The position numbers and the translations under genes are program-made. From NCBI GenBank assembly GCA_937927265.1, contig CALBCO010000066.1:1-15145 (forward strand): a DNA stretch of 15,145 nt, in the 5' to 3' direction. Shown here in pieces: positions 1 to 6,582 of this stretch; position 1 is the stretch's first letter, and every line of letters starts with the position of its first letter. The notes below the pieces were generated by a model, which did not search any database, had not been told where the DNA came from, and saw only the letters and a list, made by a program, of their open reading frames with translations. Source of the stretch: an uncultured Verrucomicrobiae bacterium (GTDB lineage Bacteria; Verrucomicrobiota; Verrucomicrobiia; Palsa-1439).

Positions 1-393
1 GAGGCGCTGCGCCAGTTGGGCAAGGCGCTGGCCGACACCCGCGGACCCGCCATCGAGGTGCGGTGCGAGGGCCAACCCCGGTACATTCCCCCGGGCGATG
101 CCAGCCATTTGTTCCGTATCGCACAGGAGGGGCTGACCAACGCGCTCAAGCATGCCCGGGCGCAGAAGATCGAAATCGTCCTCGCGTTCAAACCGGAAGG
201 TGTGCAGTTGCAGGTTAATGACGACGGATGCGGGTTTGATCCGGCGGCCGTGTCGCTCAACGGGCACTTCGGCCTGCGGGGGCTGAAGGAACGGGCGGGG
301 GCGCTGGGGGCGGAACTGACGTTGGATTCCCAACCGGGTGCGGGCACGCGGCTGCGGCTGCGCGTGCCCGCTGCGCGGTTGAAGGAGGTCTGA
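1..393 (+). CDS. Sensor histidine kinase, C-terminal part (NarL/DegS type)
   Basis: Partial gene: the frame is open to the left edge, so only the last 130 codons are present. They form a GHKL ATPase domain that would bind ATP to autophosphorylate the kinase. Visible elements are the N-box (AQEGLTNALKHA, Asn at codon 47), the G1 box (NDDGCGFD, codons 73-80), the G2-like GLRGLKERA and the terminal GAGTRLRLRVP. The AQEGLTNALKHA form and the short GLRGLKERAGALG segment are typical of the HisKA_3 kinases that partner NarL/LuxR regulators. The dimerisation domain and sensor lie outside the window. The stop is 3 bases before the response-regulator GTG, so the two are almost certainly co-transcribed partners. 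The signal sensed cannot be told from here. Confidence 0.93.
   Translation, partial: EALRQLGKALADTRGPAIEVRCEGQPRYIPPGDASHLFRIAQEGLTNALKHARAQKIEIVLAFKPEGVQLQVNDDGCGFDPAAVSLNGHFGLRGLKERAGALGAELTLDSQPGAGTRLRLRVPAARLKEV
384..388 (+). promoter_or_regulatory. Shine-Dalgarno site for the response regulator
   Basis: GGAGG lies eight bases before the GTG at 397 and within the last codons of the kinase gene. It decides the GTG start and supports translational coupling of the pair. Confidence 0.75.
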
Positions 394-396
394 ACG

Positions 397-1032
397 GTGC
401 TCCCGTTTGATCCACCGCTCACGCTGCTCATTGTGGATGATCATTTCGTCTTCCGCGCCGGACTCAAAGCGGTCTTGAGTCTGCGGAGAGATTTCGAGGT
501 GGTGGCCGAAGCAGGCGACGCGGCCACGGCGGTCGAGGCCTTTCACAAGCACGAGCCACGCATGACGCTGATGGACTTACGGCTGCCCGACCGTTCGGGC
601 ATCGAGGCGCTCCGGGCCATTCGCAAGGAAAACCCCGCCGCCCGAGTGCTCATGCTCACCACCTTCGACGGGGATGAAGACATCCACCGTGCCCTGGAGG
701 CCGGTGCGTGCGGCTACCTGCTCAAGAGCGTGCCGGGGCAGGAGCTGTTGCGGGCGATTGAGGCCGCCGCGCTGGGCAAGCGGTACATCCCGCCCGAGGT
801 GCAACGACGCCTGGAGGAGCGCGCCACGTTCGGCGAGTTGACCGACCGCGAGCGCGAGGTGCTGCCGCTGGTGGTCAAGGGGCTGACGAACAAGGACATT
901 GCAGGCATTCTGGGCTTCACCGAATTCACGGCCAAGGCGCACGTGCGCAGCCTGCTGGCCAAGCTGGGTGCGGCTGACCGCACGGAACTGGTGGCCATCG
1001 CCGTGCAGCGCGGCCTGGTGCATCTGGAGTGA
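397..1032 (+). CDS. LuxR/NarL-family DNA-binding response regulator
   Basis: A 211-residue two-component regulator of normal length for the NarL/FixJ type. The receiver domain (about residues 8-125) has the acidic pair D14-D15, phospho-acceptor D60 in MTLMDLRLPDRSG, T88 and K110 (GYLLKS). A C-terminal LuxR helix-turn-helix (about 145-208) carries ELTDREREVLPLVVKGLTN and the recognition segment TEFTAKAHVRSLLAKLGA. The start is GTG, supported by GGAGG at 384-388, eight bases upstream and inside the kinase 3' end. It would be phosphorylated by the kinase just upstream and then bind promoter DNA; targets are unknown. The recognition helix reads TEFTAKAHV where TVKxHV is usual, a small deviation. 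Confidence 0.96.
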   Translation: MLPFDPPLTLLIVDDHFVFRAGLKAVLSLRRDFEVVAEAGDAATAVEAFHKHEPRMTLMDLRLPDRSGIEALRAIRKENPAARVLMLTTFDGDEDIHRALEAGACGYLLKSVPGQELLRAIEAAALGKRYIPPEVQRRLEERATFGELTDREREVLPLVVKGLTNKDIAGILGFTEFTAKAHVRSLLAKLGAADRTELVAIAVQRGLVHLE

Positions 1033-1081
1033 TCCGGTGGGGACTGCGTTGATCCCGTGCCCGCCGCTGGTGCTTGACCCA

Positions 1082-1094
1082 TTCGGAGTCCGAA
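1082..1094. promoter_or_regulatory. Dyad TTCGGA-G-TCCGAA, possible operator
   Basis: Perfect 6-bp arms around one base in the 223-base gap between the response regulator and the pseudopilin gene. Its symmetry could suit a dimeric regulator, or it may be chance. The gap contains no coding sequence that I recognise. Confidence 0.25.
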
Positions 1095-1195
1095 AGCCCC
1101 ATCGGCACTTGGCATTCGCGTGGCTCGCTTTGGGCGTCGGACATGGATCCTCTCTGGGGTCATCTTGGGCACTGCATTCTGTTGCCGACCTGGAG

Positions 1196-1211
1196 TTGTC
1201 CTTTCGGACAA
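1196..1211. promoter_or_regulatory. Hairpin TTGTCC-TTTC-GGACAA upstream of the pseudopilin gene
   Basis: A perfect 6-bp stem with a 4-base loop, 45 bases before the chosen pseudopilin start. It has no T-run, so it is not a classic terminator. It may be a leader structure or an operator. An in-frame ATG at 1211 overlaps its last base and is an alternative, less likely start. Confidence 0.3.
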
Positions 1212-1255
1212 TGGCGCACGCCCCGTCGCCAGATAAACTCTGCGTCGTGGTCAAT

Positions 1256-2008
1256 ATGATCGGCTTGGTGCACAAACCGGTGTCCACAAAACGGTCGCGC
1301 GGGTTCACCTTGATTGAACTGTTGGTGGTGATTGCCATTATCGCCATCTTGGCAGGGATATTGTTGCCTGCGCTGGCCAAGGCTAAGGACAAGGCCAAGA
1401 GGGTGGGCTGTCTCAACAACCTCAGACAACTGGGCCTGAGTTCAATGCTTTATGCAGACGACCACAACGGTGACTTGGTTGGGGACACGCGGGGATGGCC
1501 GCCCGGCCACCGGGACGGGGACGATGACGACGTGAATTACCTCCACCCGGCGTATGCCACGGCGCTCCCAAACTTCGTGTGCCCGAGCACGCGAAACGTG
1601 GTGTCCAATCAGACATTTGTCTGGTCGGGCAAAACGCTGGTGAATGACCTGACCAACAACTGTCCCGCGGGACGACTGAGAGGTCGCGGGCACAGTTACG
1701 AAATCTTCGGTGCCATGTCCAACACCACGGGTCAAAAGAAGTCCGAGAAGGCCATCCACAGCTACGCGCTGGAGAAAAATTTCCCGAATCGGGGTATGCG
1801 GCCCGGTCCGGCACGGGTGTGGTTGTTTACAGACGCGGATGACTTCAACGCCCACGGCGGGATCAACAATTACCCCGACAAAACCGACAACCACGGCGCG
1901 GCCGGGACACATGTGATGTTCTGCGACGGACATGCCGAGTGGATCCCGCTGCGCCAATATCTCAACAGTTTCAACGTCTCTTTTGATGAAAACCGGAGGG
2001 CACCCTGA
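1256..2008 (+). CDS. Type II secretion/type IV pilin-like pseudopilin with H...DG C-terminus
   Basis: A 250-residue prepilin-like protein. The leader MIGLVHKPVSTKRSRG is followed by FTLIELLVVIAIIAILAGILLPAL: prepilin peptidase would cut after G16, leave N-methylated F17 and keep the conserved E21. The hydrophobic helix (17-40) anchors it before pilus assembly. LNNLRQLGLSSMLYADDHNGD (54-74) is the typical segment after the helix in planctomycete and verrucomicrobial pseudopilins. The C-terminus has DNHGAAGTHVMFCDGHAEWI, with H213 ten residues from D224-G225, one more than the usual H-x9-DG spacing. I chose the ATG at 1256 because it gives a leader of normal length; there is no clear Shine-Dalgarno. 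Such genes often sit next to secreted LamG or Ig proteins, as here. Substrate and partner are unknown. Confidence 0.9.
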   Translation: MIGLVHKPVSTKRSRGFTLIELLVVIAIIAILAGILLPALAKAKDKAKRVGCLNNLRQLGLSSMLYADDHNGDLVGDTRGWPPGHRDGDDDDVNYLHPAYATALPNFVCPSTRNVVSNQTFVWSGKTLVNDLTNNCPAGRLRGRGHSYEIFGAMSNTTGQKKSEKAIHSYALEKNFPNRGMRPGPARVWLFTDADDFNAHGGINNYPDKTDNHGAAGTHVMFCDGHAEWIPLRQYLNSFNVSFDENRRAP

Positions 2009-2030
2009 CCGGTGCCCGAGGGGATTCCCC
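1998..2030 (+). terminator. Two tandem hairpins at the pseudopilin stop
   Basis: GGGCACC (1998-2004) pairs perfectly with GGTGCCC (2011-2017). The TGA stop (2006-2008) lies in the 6-base loop. GGGG-ATT-CCCC follows at 2020-2030. There is no T-run, so this may be a terminator, an attenuator before the LamG gene, or an mRNA-stabilising end. Confidence 0.45.
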
Positions 2031-2084
2031 AATGCTCATCGGCATCGCCAACAACCCCAAACCCATAATCAGCCCACAAAACGC

Positions 2085-5033
2085 ATGAACCAACAACCTG
2101 CCAATCTCCTGCACCTTGGCCGCTTGGCCAGCCTCGCTCTGCTCTTGGGCCCCCTGTCACTCGTGGCCGATGTCCGCGACGGTCTGGTGGCGTACTGGCC
2201 AATGGACAGCGCCACCGGCGATTATCCCATGACAACGCCTGACGTGGTGGCCGGCAACGACCTGCTTGGGCCCGACAAGCCCTCGGCCGACATCATTGCC
2301 GGCGGCAAATTTGGAAACTGCGTTCAGTTCCACGGATCGGTCACTGATTTTCTGTCCTTCACCAGCACCCCGGGTGACGACACCGGCCTGCCGGTTGCGA
2401 ACCACGGCAGTTGGACTTGGAGCTTGTGGGTCAAAGGCCCGAGCGAACAGGCGAACCAAACCACCTATTTTTGCGAGACCTCCAGCCTCAGTTCAGGAGC
2501 CAACCTCCGGTTTTCGATGGAAGGAAACGGCGGCGACAAGACGCGGTATTTTATCCGCGACATCAACAATACGGTGAGAAACCAGGTGGTGGGCTCCAAA
2601 CCCACGTTGGATGACACTTGGCACCACGTTGCCTATACTTACGACGCCACGACGGGACGATTTCTGGTCTATGTGGATGGCCAACCGGATTGCACCAACA
2701 CGTTCTCGTATCGGCAAAACCTGGCCTCATGGAATCAGGTAGGGATCGGCGCACTGGTGCGCAACACCGTCGGCGTACCGTTCTTGGGACAAATTGACGA
2801 CGTGGCGCTGTGGGCGCGCGTGCTCAGCCAAACGGAAATCCAGGAGGTTCTGAGCAACAGCATCGCTACACCCGTGCCTCAATTCCCGCCTCAGATCACC
2901 GCACAACCCCAAGGCGCGGCCAACCTCTACGAGGGCGACAGCTTTTCTACGGCGGCTGCCGTGTCGGGATCGCGTCCGTTGTCTTATCAGTGGCTCAAAG
3001 ACGGCGCGAACTATCCAGCCGCCTCGGGGCGCACGCTTTCCTTTGTCAACGCCACGACCAACGATTCGGGGTTGTATCATCTTGTCGTCACCAACGCGGT
3101 GGGCAGTGTCACCAGCGCGGTCGTGCAGATTGTTGTTAACTCCTTCGGCGCCCCGGACCTCACGAACGGACTGATTGCCTACTGGCCTCTGGACACCGTG
3201 GTGGGGGTCAAAACCCCCGACCTGGTGAGCGCCTACGATCTGACGGTGGCGGGCACAACCCTGCCCACCCTCGTGCCGGGCAAATGGGGCAACGCCATGA
3301 GTTTCAACGCGACCCAGTCGCAGTTTGCCCGCCGAATTCACAATCCGGGCGATGCGCTGCCTGCGTACCCCCGCACGAATTTCACCGTATCAGCCTGGGT
3401 CAAAGCCCCGTGGACTGCCGGGAGCTGGTTTTTCACGGAATCCTCCACCTTGGGGAATAATCCGGCCTTTTGTCTGGGACAGCGTAATTCGTACAATGAC
3501 AAACTGAATACCTTCGTCCGCACGGACGGCGGCTCCCAGGTCAACGACAACCGGGCTTCAACCACGGTGGTCTGGGACGACAACTGGCATCACATAGCGT
3601 GGGTGCAGCGCGCCATCGGCAGCTCCACGTTCAAGGTGGAACTTTACATTGACGGGGTGCTGGATGGCTTGGTCCCCACCGCGGCGTATCCGGTGAATGT
3701 GAACAATACCGCACTGGGTGCGTTTGCGCGGGCCACGCCGGGTCAGTTCTTCACCGGCTTGGTGGACGAGGTGGCGATCTGGGAGCGTCCGCTCTCGGCC
3801 GCCGAGGTCGCCCTGTTGGCCAACAGTTACCTCACCAACCCGCCCAGCCGGTTGACCCCGCTGGCGATTAACTCGTTCAAATCGGATCTTCCCGCCGTGG
3901 CCAGGGGCGACTCCACCGTGTTGCGGTGGGACGTGCCGGCAAATGCCACCCAGGTCTTGATCGATCCGCTGGGGGACGTTACGGCGAAAACGCTTTCCGG
4001 TGTTGGTTCGACCAACGTCACGCCCCGCAGCACAACCACCTACGTGCTGACGGTCAAACGCGGCCTCGAGGAGGTCAAAGCCACCAACGTGATCGGTGTG
4101 GTGGATGGCGTGGCTGAGAACTGGACGTTGTTGGACAACTTTGATTTCTACCAACCCGGTCTGCTGGGTGCCAACGGTTTCTGGGCGGACATGCACGGCA
4201 ACTCGGTGGCCATTGTCACCAACAGTTTCAATCGCATGGTGAAGACCCTGCAAACCAGCAGCGGTGCCTACTTGCAATTGAACTCCCTGAGCGTGAATTC
4301 CAACCAGGCCTGTACGCTCTTTTTCCGCATGATTCCGCAGGGCAACCCGTCCTCGGTCCTCCGCCATGTGGTCGGCATTACCGACAAATCCGCGCAATTC
4401 TACTACCAACTGGCGGATAATTTCGGTCCCGCGGTGCGGCCCACGATCAACGACTCGACCCAAAATCCGGGCGATTGGTTGATGGCCGCGCGCGAAATGC
4501 CCTACGCGGCACTGACGTTCGATACCAACGTGCTCCAGACCGGGGTGGTGTATTCGGTCTGGATTGACGTCACCAACGTATTTGCTGGCGACCGGCTGTA
4601 TGCGGACAACTACGATCTGTTTTCGGTGTACATCCAAAAAGAGGGCGATCCGGTTCGCACGTGCATCTTCTCGAACCTCATCAGCGACCGCGATCTGCTC
4701 CTGGATGATCCCCTGACCGGGGGCTTGCCCACGGACAACCTCAACCGCATCTACATCGGCGGGAACAGCAGCACCGACAGTGCATTGTTCGATGACTTTT
4801 ACCTGAGCAAATCCGGGTACAATAACACGGTGCCGCGCGCGTTTGGATATGCCGGTCTGCCGCCGAAATTGCAGCTCCAACGGACCGGTAGCCAATGGGA
4901 AATCCTCTTCGAGGGCAGGCTGCTGGAGGCCGACACCCCGACCGGACCGTGGCATGAGGTCGCAGGAGCAGCGTCCCCGTACCCGATCCCAACGGCGGGG
5001 GAAAAGAAGTTTTACCGTGCGGTCCTCAACTAA
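2085..5033 (+). CDS. Secreted two-LamG, Ig-like domain protein
   Basis: A 982-residue exported protein, probably binding extracellular glycans or acting in adhesion; no catalytic motif is seen. Order: signal peptide (1-29, LASLALLLGPLSLVA); LamG/concanavalin-like domain 1 (31-258: GLVAYWPMD, TWSLWVKG, WHHVAYTY, GQIDDVALWARVLSQTEI); Ig-like domain (268-352: ITAQPQG, YQWLKDG, NDSGLYHLVVTNAVGSVTS); LamG domain 2 (360-582: GLIAYWPLD, FTVSAWVKAPW, WHHIAWVQ, GLVDEVAIWERPLSAAEVALL); a second Ig-like segment (595-672: INSFKSDLPAVARGDSTVLRW); then a jelly-roll-like C-terminal part (680-982) ending PTGPWHEVAGAASPYPIP...KKFYRAVLN. The two LamG units are diverged internal repeats. The ATG at 2085 gives a clean signal peptide although no Shine-Dalgarno is visible. 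It follows the pseudopilin gene by 76 bases on the same strand. LamG proteins with this ending are frequent in Verrucomicrobia; the exact role is unknown. Confidence 0.9.
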   Translation: MNQQPANLLHLGRLASLALLLGPLSLVADVRDGLVAYWPMDSATGDYPMTTPDVVAGNDLLGPDKPSADIIAGGKFGNCVQFHGSVTDFLSFTSTPGDDTGLPVANHGSWTWSLWVKGPSEQANQTTYFCETSSLSSGANLRFSMEGNGGDKTRYFIRDINNTVRNQVVGSKPTLDDTWHHVAYTYDATTGRFLVYVDGQPDCTNTFSYRQNLASWNQVGIGALVRNTVGVPFLGQIDDVALWARVLSQTEIQEVLSNSIATPVPQFPPQITAQPQGAANLYEGDSFSTAAAVSGSRPLSYQWLKDGANYPAASGRTLSFVNATTNDSGLYHLVVTNAVGSVTSAVVQIVVNSFGAPDLTNGLIAYWPLDTVVGVKTPDLVSAYDLTVAGTTLPTLVPGKWGNAMSFNATQSQFARRIHNPGDALPAYPRTNFTVSAWVKAPWTAGSWFFTESSTLGNNPAFCLGQRNSYNDKLNTFVRTDGGSQVNDNRASTTVVWDDNWHHIAWVQRAIGSSTFKVELYIDGVLDGLVPTAAYPVNVNNTALGAFARATPGQFFTGLVDEVAIWERPLSAAEVALLANSYLTNPPSRLTPLAINSFKSDLPAVARGDSTVLRWDVPANATQVLIDPLGDVTAKTLSGVGSTNVTPRSTTTYVLTVKRGLEEVKATNVIGVVDGVAENWTLLDNFDFYQPGLLGANGFWADMHGNSVAIVTNSFNRMVKTLQTSSGAYLQLNSLSVNSNQACTLFFRMIPQGNPSSVLRHVVGITDKSAQFYYQLADNFGPAVRPTINDSTQNPGDWLMAAREMPYAALTFDTNVLQTGVVYSVWIDVTNVFAGDRLYADNYDLFSVYIQKEGDPVRTCIFSNLISDRDLLLDDPLTGGLPTDNLNRIYIGGNSSTDSALFDDFYLSKSGYNNTVPRAFGYAGLPPKLQLQRTGSQWEILFEGRLLEADTPTGPWHEVAGAASPYPIPTAGEKKFYRAVLN

Positions 5034-5049
5034 GTGCTGAGGGTTGGAC

Positions 5050-5088
5050 GGAACGGGGCGATCAGCGACTTGCTGGTTGCCCCGTTCC
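5050..5088 (+). terminator. Strong 17-bp stem-loop after the LamG gene
   Basis: GGAACGGGGC (5050-5059) pairs perfectly with GCCCCGTTCC (5079-5088). The stem continues through seven more pairs (two G-T) to a 5-base loop GACTT at 5067-5071. It begins 16 bases after the TAA. No T-run follows, so it would be an unusual intrinsic terminator or a 3' end stabiliser. It would mark the end of the pseudopilin-LamG unit. Confidence 0.7.
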
Positions 5089-5174
5089 ACGTTGGGTGCA
5101 TCGGCGTGGCTTTCTGCTGGCCTATTGCCGATGTCGCGGCGTATGGTGCGGCTATTGATGAGACTAGTTGCACC

Positions 5175-5385
5175 ATGAAATCCAACCAGCGCTATGTCAT
5201 CTCCGTCGCCCTGGTGGTCGCCTTCGGCGGTTTCCTCATGGGCTTCGACGCCTCGGTCATCTCCGGCCTCGTCGGTTTCATCGAGCCGGAGTTTGCCCTT
5301 TCCAAACTCCAGCTCGGCTAGGCGGTCAGTTGCCTCACGCTCACGGCCACGCTGGGCATGATGAGCGTCCGGCCCGCTGAGCGAC
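5175..5385 (+). pseudogene. Sugar-porter MFS transporter, N-terminal remnant
   Basis: About 70 codons of a major facilitator of the sugar porter type. MKSNQRYVISVALVVAFGGF is followed by LMGFDASVISGLVGFIEP, the first transmembrane helix with the G-F-D-x-x-V-I-S-G signature. Then comes LSKLQLG-stop-AVSCLTLTATLGMM, the second-helix region. The stop (TAG at 5319-5321) stands where family members have Trp (LGWAVSSLTLT). After MMSV the frame shifts by +1 into GPLSD (5371-5385), the family's post-helix motif, and then the sequence turns into an unrelated beta-propeller-like protein. A full transporter has roughly 450 residues, so more than 80 percent is missing. It is clearly non-functional unless the TAG is read through, and even then it would be a truncated hybrid. 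Confidence 0.82.
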
Positions 5386-6395
5386 GCCACCGGCCGCAAC
5401 GCGCGCGGGGTCGCCCGCTGGGACGGCAACGAGTGGTGGCCCGTGGGCACGGACGTGGGCGGCACGACGCCGGTGGTGACCGCCCTCGCGGTGCTGCCCG
5501 ACAGCGAGTTGGTGGCCGTGGGAAGCTTCTTTTCCATCGGCGGCGTCTCCGCGGCCGGCGTGGCCCGATGGAATGGAACCAACTGGTTGTCCTTCGGCTC
5601 CGGGGTGCTCGGCAGCGCGGAGTGCGTGGCGGTGCTGTCCAGCGGCGACCTTGTGGTGGGCGGGACGATCAACTCCATTGCCAGCGTGCCGGTGAATAAT
5701 CTGGGTCGCGGGAACGGCACGAACTGGTCGGGCTTCGGCTCCGGCCTGAACAACGCGGCGCTGGCACTGCAACCCTCGCCGGAGGGGAAGCTGTTCGTCG
5801 GGGGCCGGTTCGGCACCGCGGGCGTCAGGGTGGCCTCCCCGGGTGGCGTTGTGGAACGGCGGCGCGTGGACGAATCTCGGCCCGGGTATCCCCAACCTGA
5901 GCACACCATACGTCAACGCCACGGCGGTGCTGCCCAACGGTGACTACGTGGTGGGGGGGCAAGTTTACCCGCGCCGGCACGACCAACACCTCGAACCTCG
6001 CGCGATGGGACGGGACGAATTGGAACGCCTTCGGCACGGGCGCGACCTTCGGCTTTGACTCGTTTGTGTGCGCGCTGGCCGCGCTGCCCGACGGCGGCTT
6101 CCTCGTGGGCGGTGGGTTTGGAGTGGTGGACGGGGTGGTGCGGGCGAACTTCGCGCATTGGGGCTGCCCGCTCCCTCCGCCGGGGCCGGTGATCTCCAAG
6201 GGGGCCAAGGGGGCGCTGGGCTTCCGGTTCCAGTTCCACGAGCCGTTGGGCCGGAGTTATTCGGTTCGTTACTCCGAGGATTTACGTACTTGGTTGACGG
6301 TGCAGAGCGGCTTGCAGGGGACAGTGGACTTCGTGGACGACGACGATACTCGCCGTGAACGGCCGCACGTGTTCTATCAGGTGGTCGAGGATTGA
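5386..6395 (+). pseudogene. Beta-propeller-like repeat protein, frame-broken
   Basis: The remnant of a secreted repeat protein with units of the form (V/L)ARW(D/N)GTNW..GSG....V.ALAVLP.G.L.VGG.F, a delta-60/Kelch-like propeller pattern common in verrucomicrobial and planctomycete proteins. Four or five repeats are visible: GVARWDGNEWWPVGTD, GVARWNGTNWLSFGSG, NGTNWSGFGSG, VALWNGGAWTNLGPG and LARWDGTNWNAFGTG. The frame moves by +1 near 5835-5843 (SP|VALWNGG) and again by +1 in seven G at 5951-5957 (VVGG|KFTRAG). One repeat has GRGNGTNW where GRWNGTNW is expected. The C-terminus SYSVRYSEDLRTWLTV...RPHVFYQVVED looks like a normal end, stopping at TGA 6393-6395. No true start survives, because the 5' end is fused to MFS sequence. 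Sequencing error could explain the two internal shifts but not the fusion. Confidence 0.78.
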
Positions 6396-6400
6396 GTTCC

Positions 6401-6420
6401 CCCGGCACTTGGAAGCCGGG
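6401..6420 (+). terminator. Hairpin just after the beta-propeller remnant
   Basis: CCCGGC (6401-6406) and GCCGGG (6415-6420) flank an 8-base loop and begin five bases after the TGA. TCTAATC follows rather than a T-run, so it is only a moderate terminator candidate. The rest of the gap to the next gene at 6583 shows no recognisable feature. Confidence 0.45.
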
Positions 6421-6582
6421 TCTAATCATCGCCCACTTCATCCCGCCTTTTCGCGGCAGACACAGTCGGTGCCGGGTTGCGACACAGCCACTTGACCCGG
6501 GCGACGGGTTGGTCACCTACGGCGTTTCGGGTGGCCGTTTTCACATTCAAAGCCCGTTCCGGTCGCTGATACACTGCCGCCG

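Noticed and set aside
899..1255. In-frame upstream extension of the pseudopilin gene
   Set aside because: It overlaps the response regulator and would put more than 100 residues before the prepilin cleavage site, which is incompatible with a prepilin leader.
5080..5174. Promoter for the MFS remnant
   Set aside because: TTGCCG with TATGGT or TATTGA can be found, but spacings of 11 and 22 bases are wrong, so no promoter is called.
3558..5909. Minus-strand open frame of 783 codons
   Set aside because: It is antisense to the LamG gene and crosses into the MFS/beta-propeller remnants; low-complexity His/Arg/Gly-rich composition, no domain.
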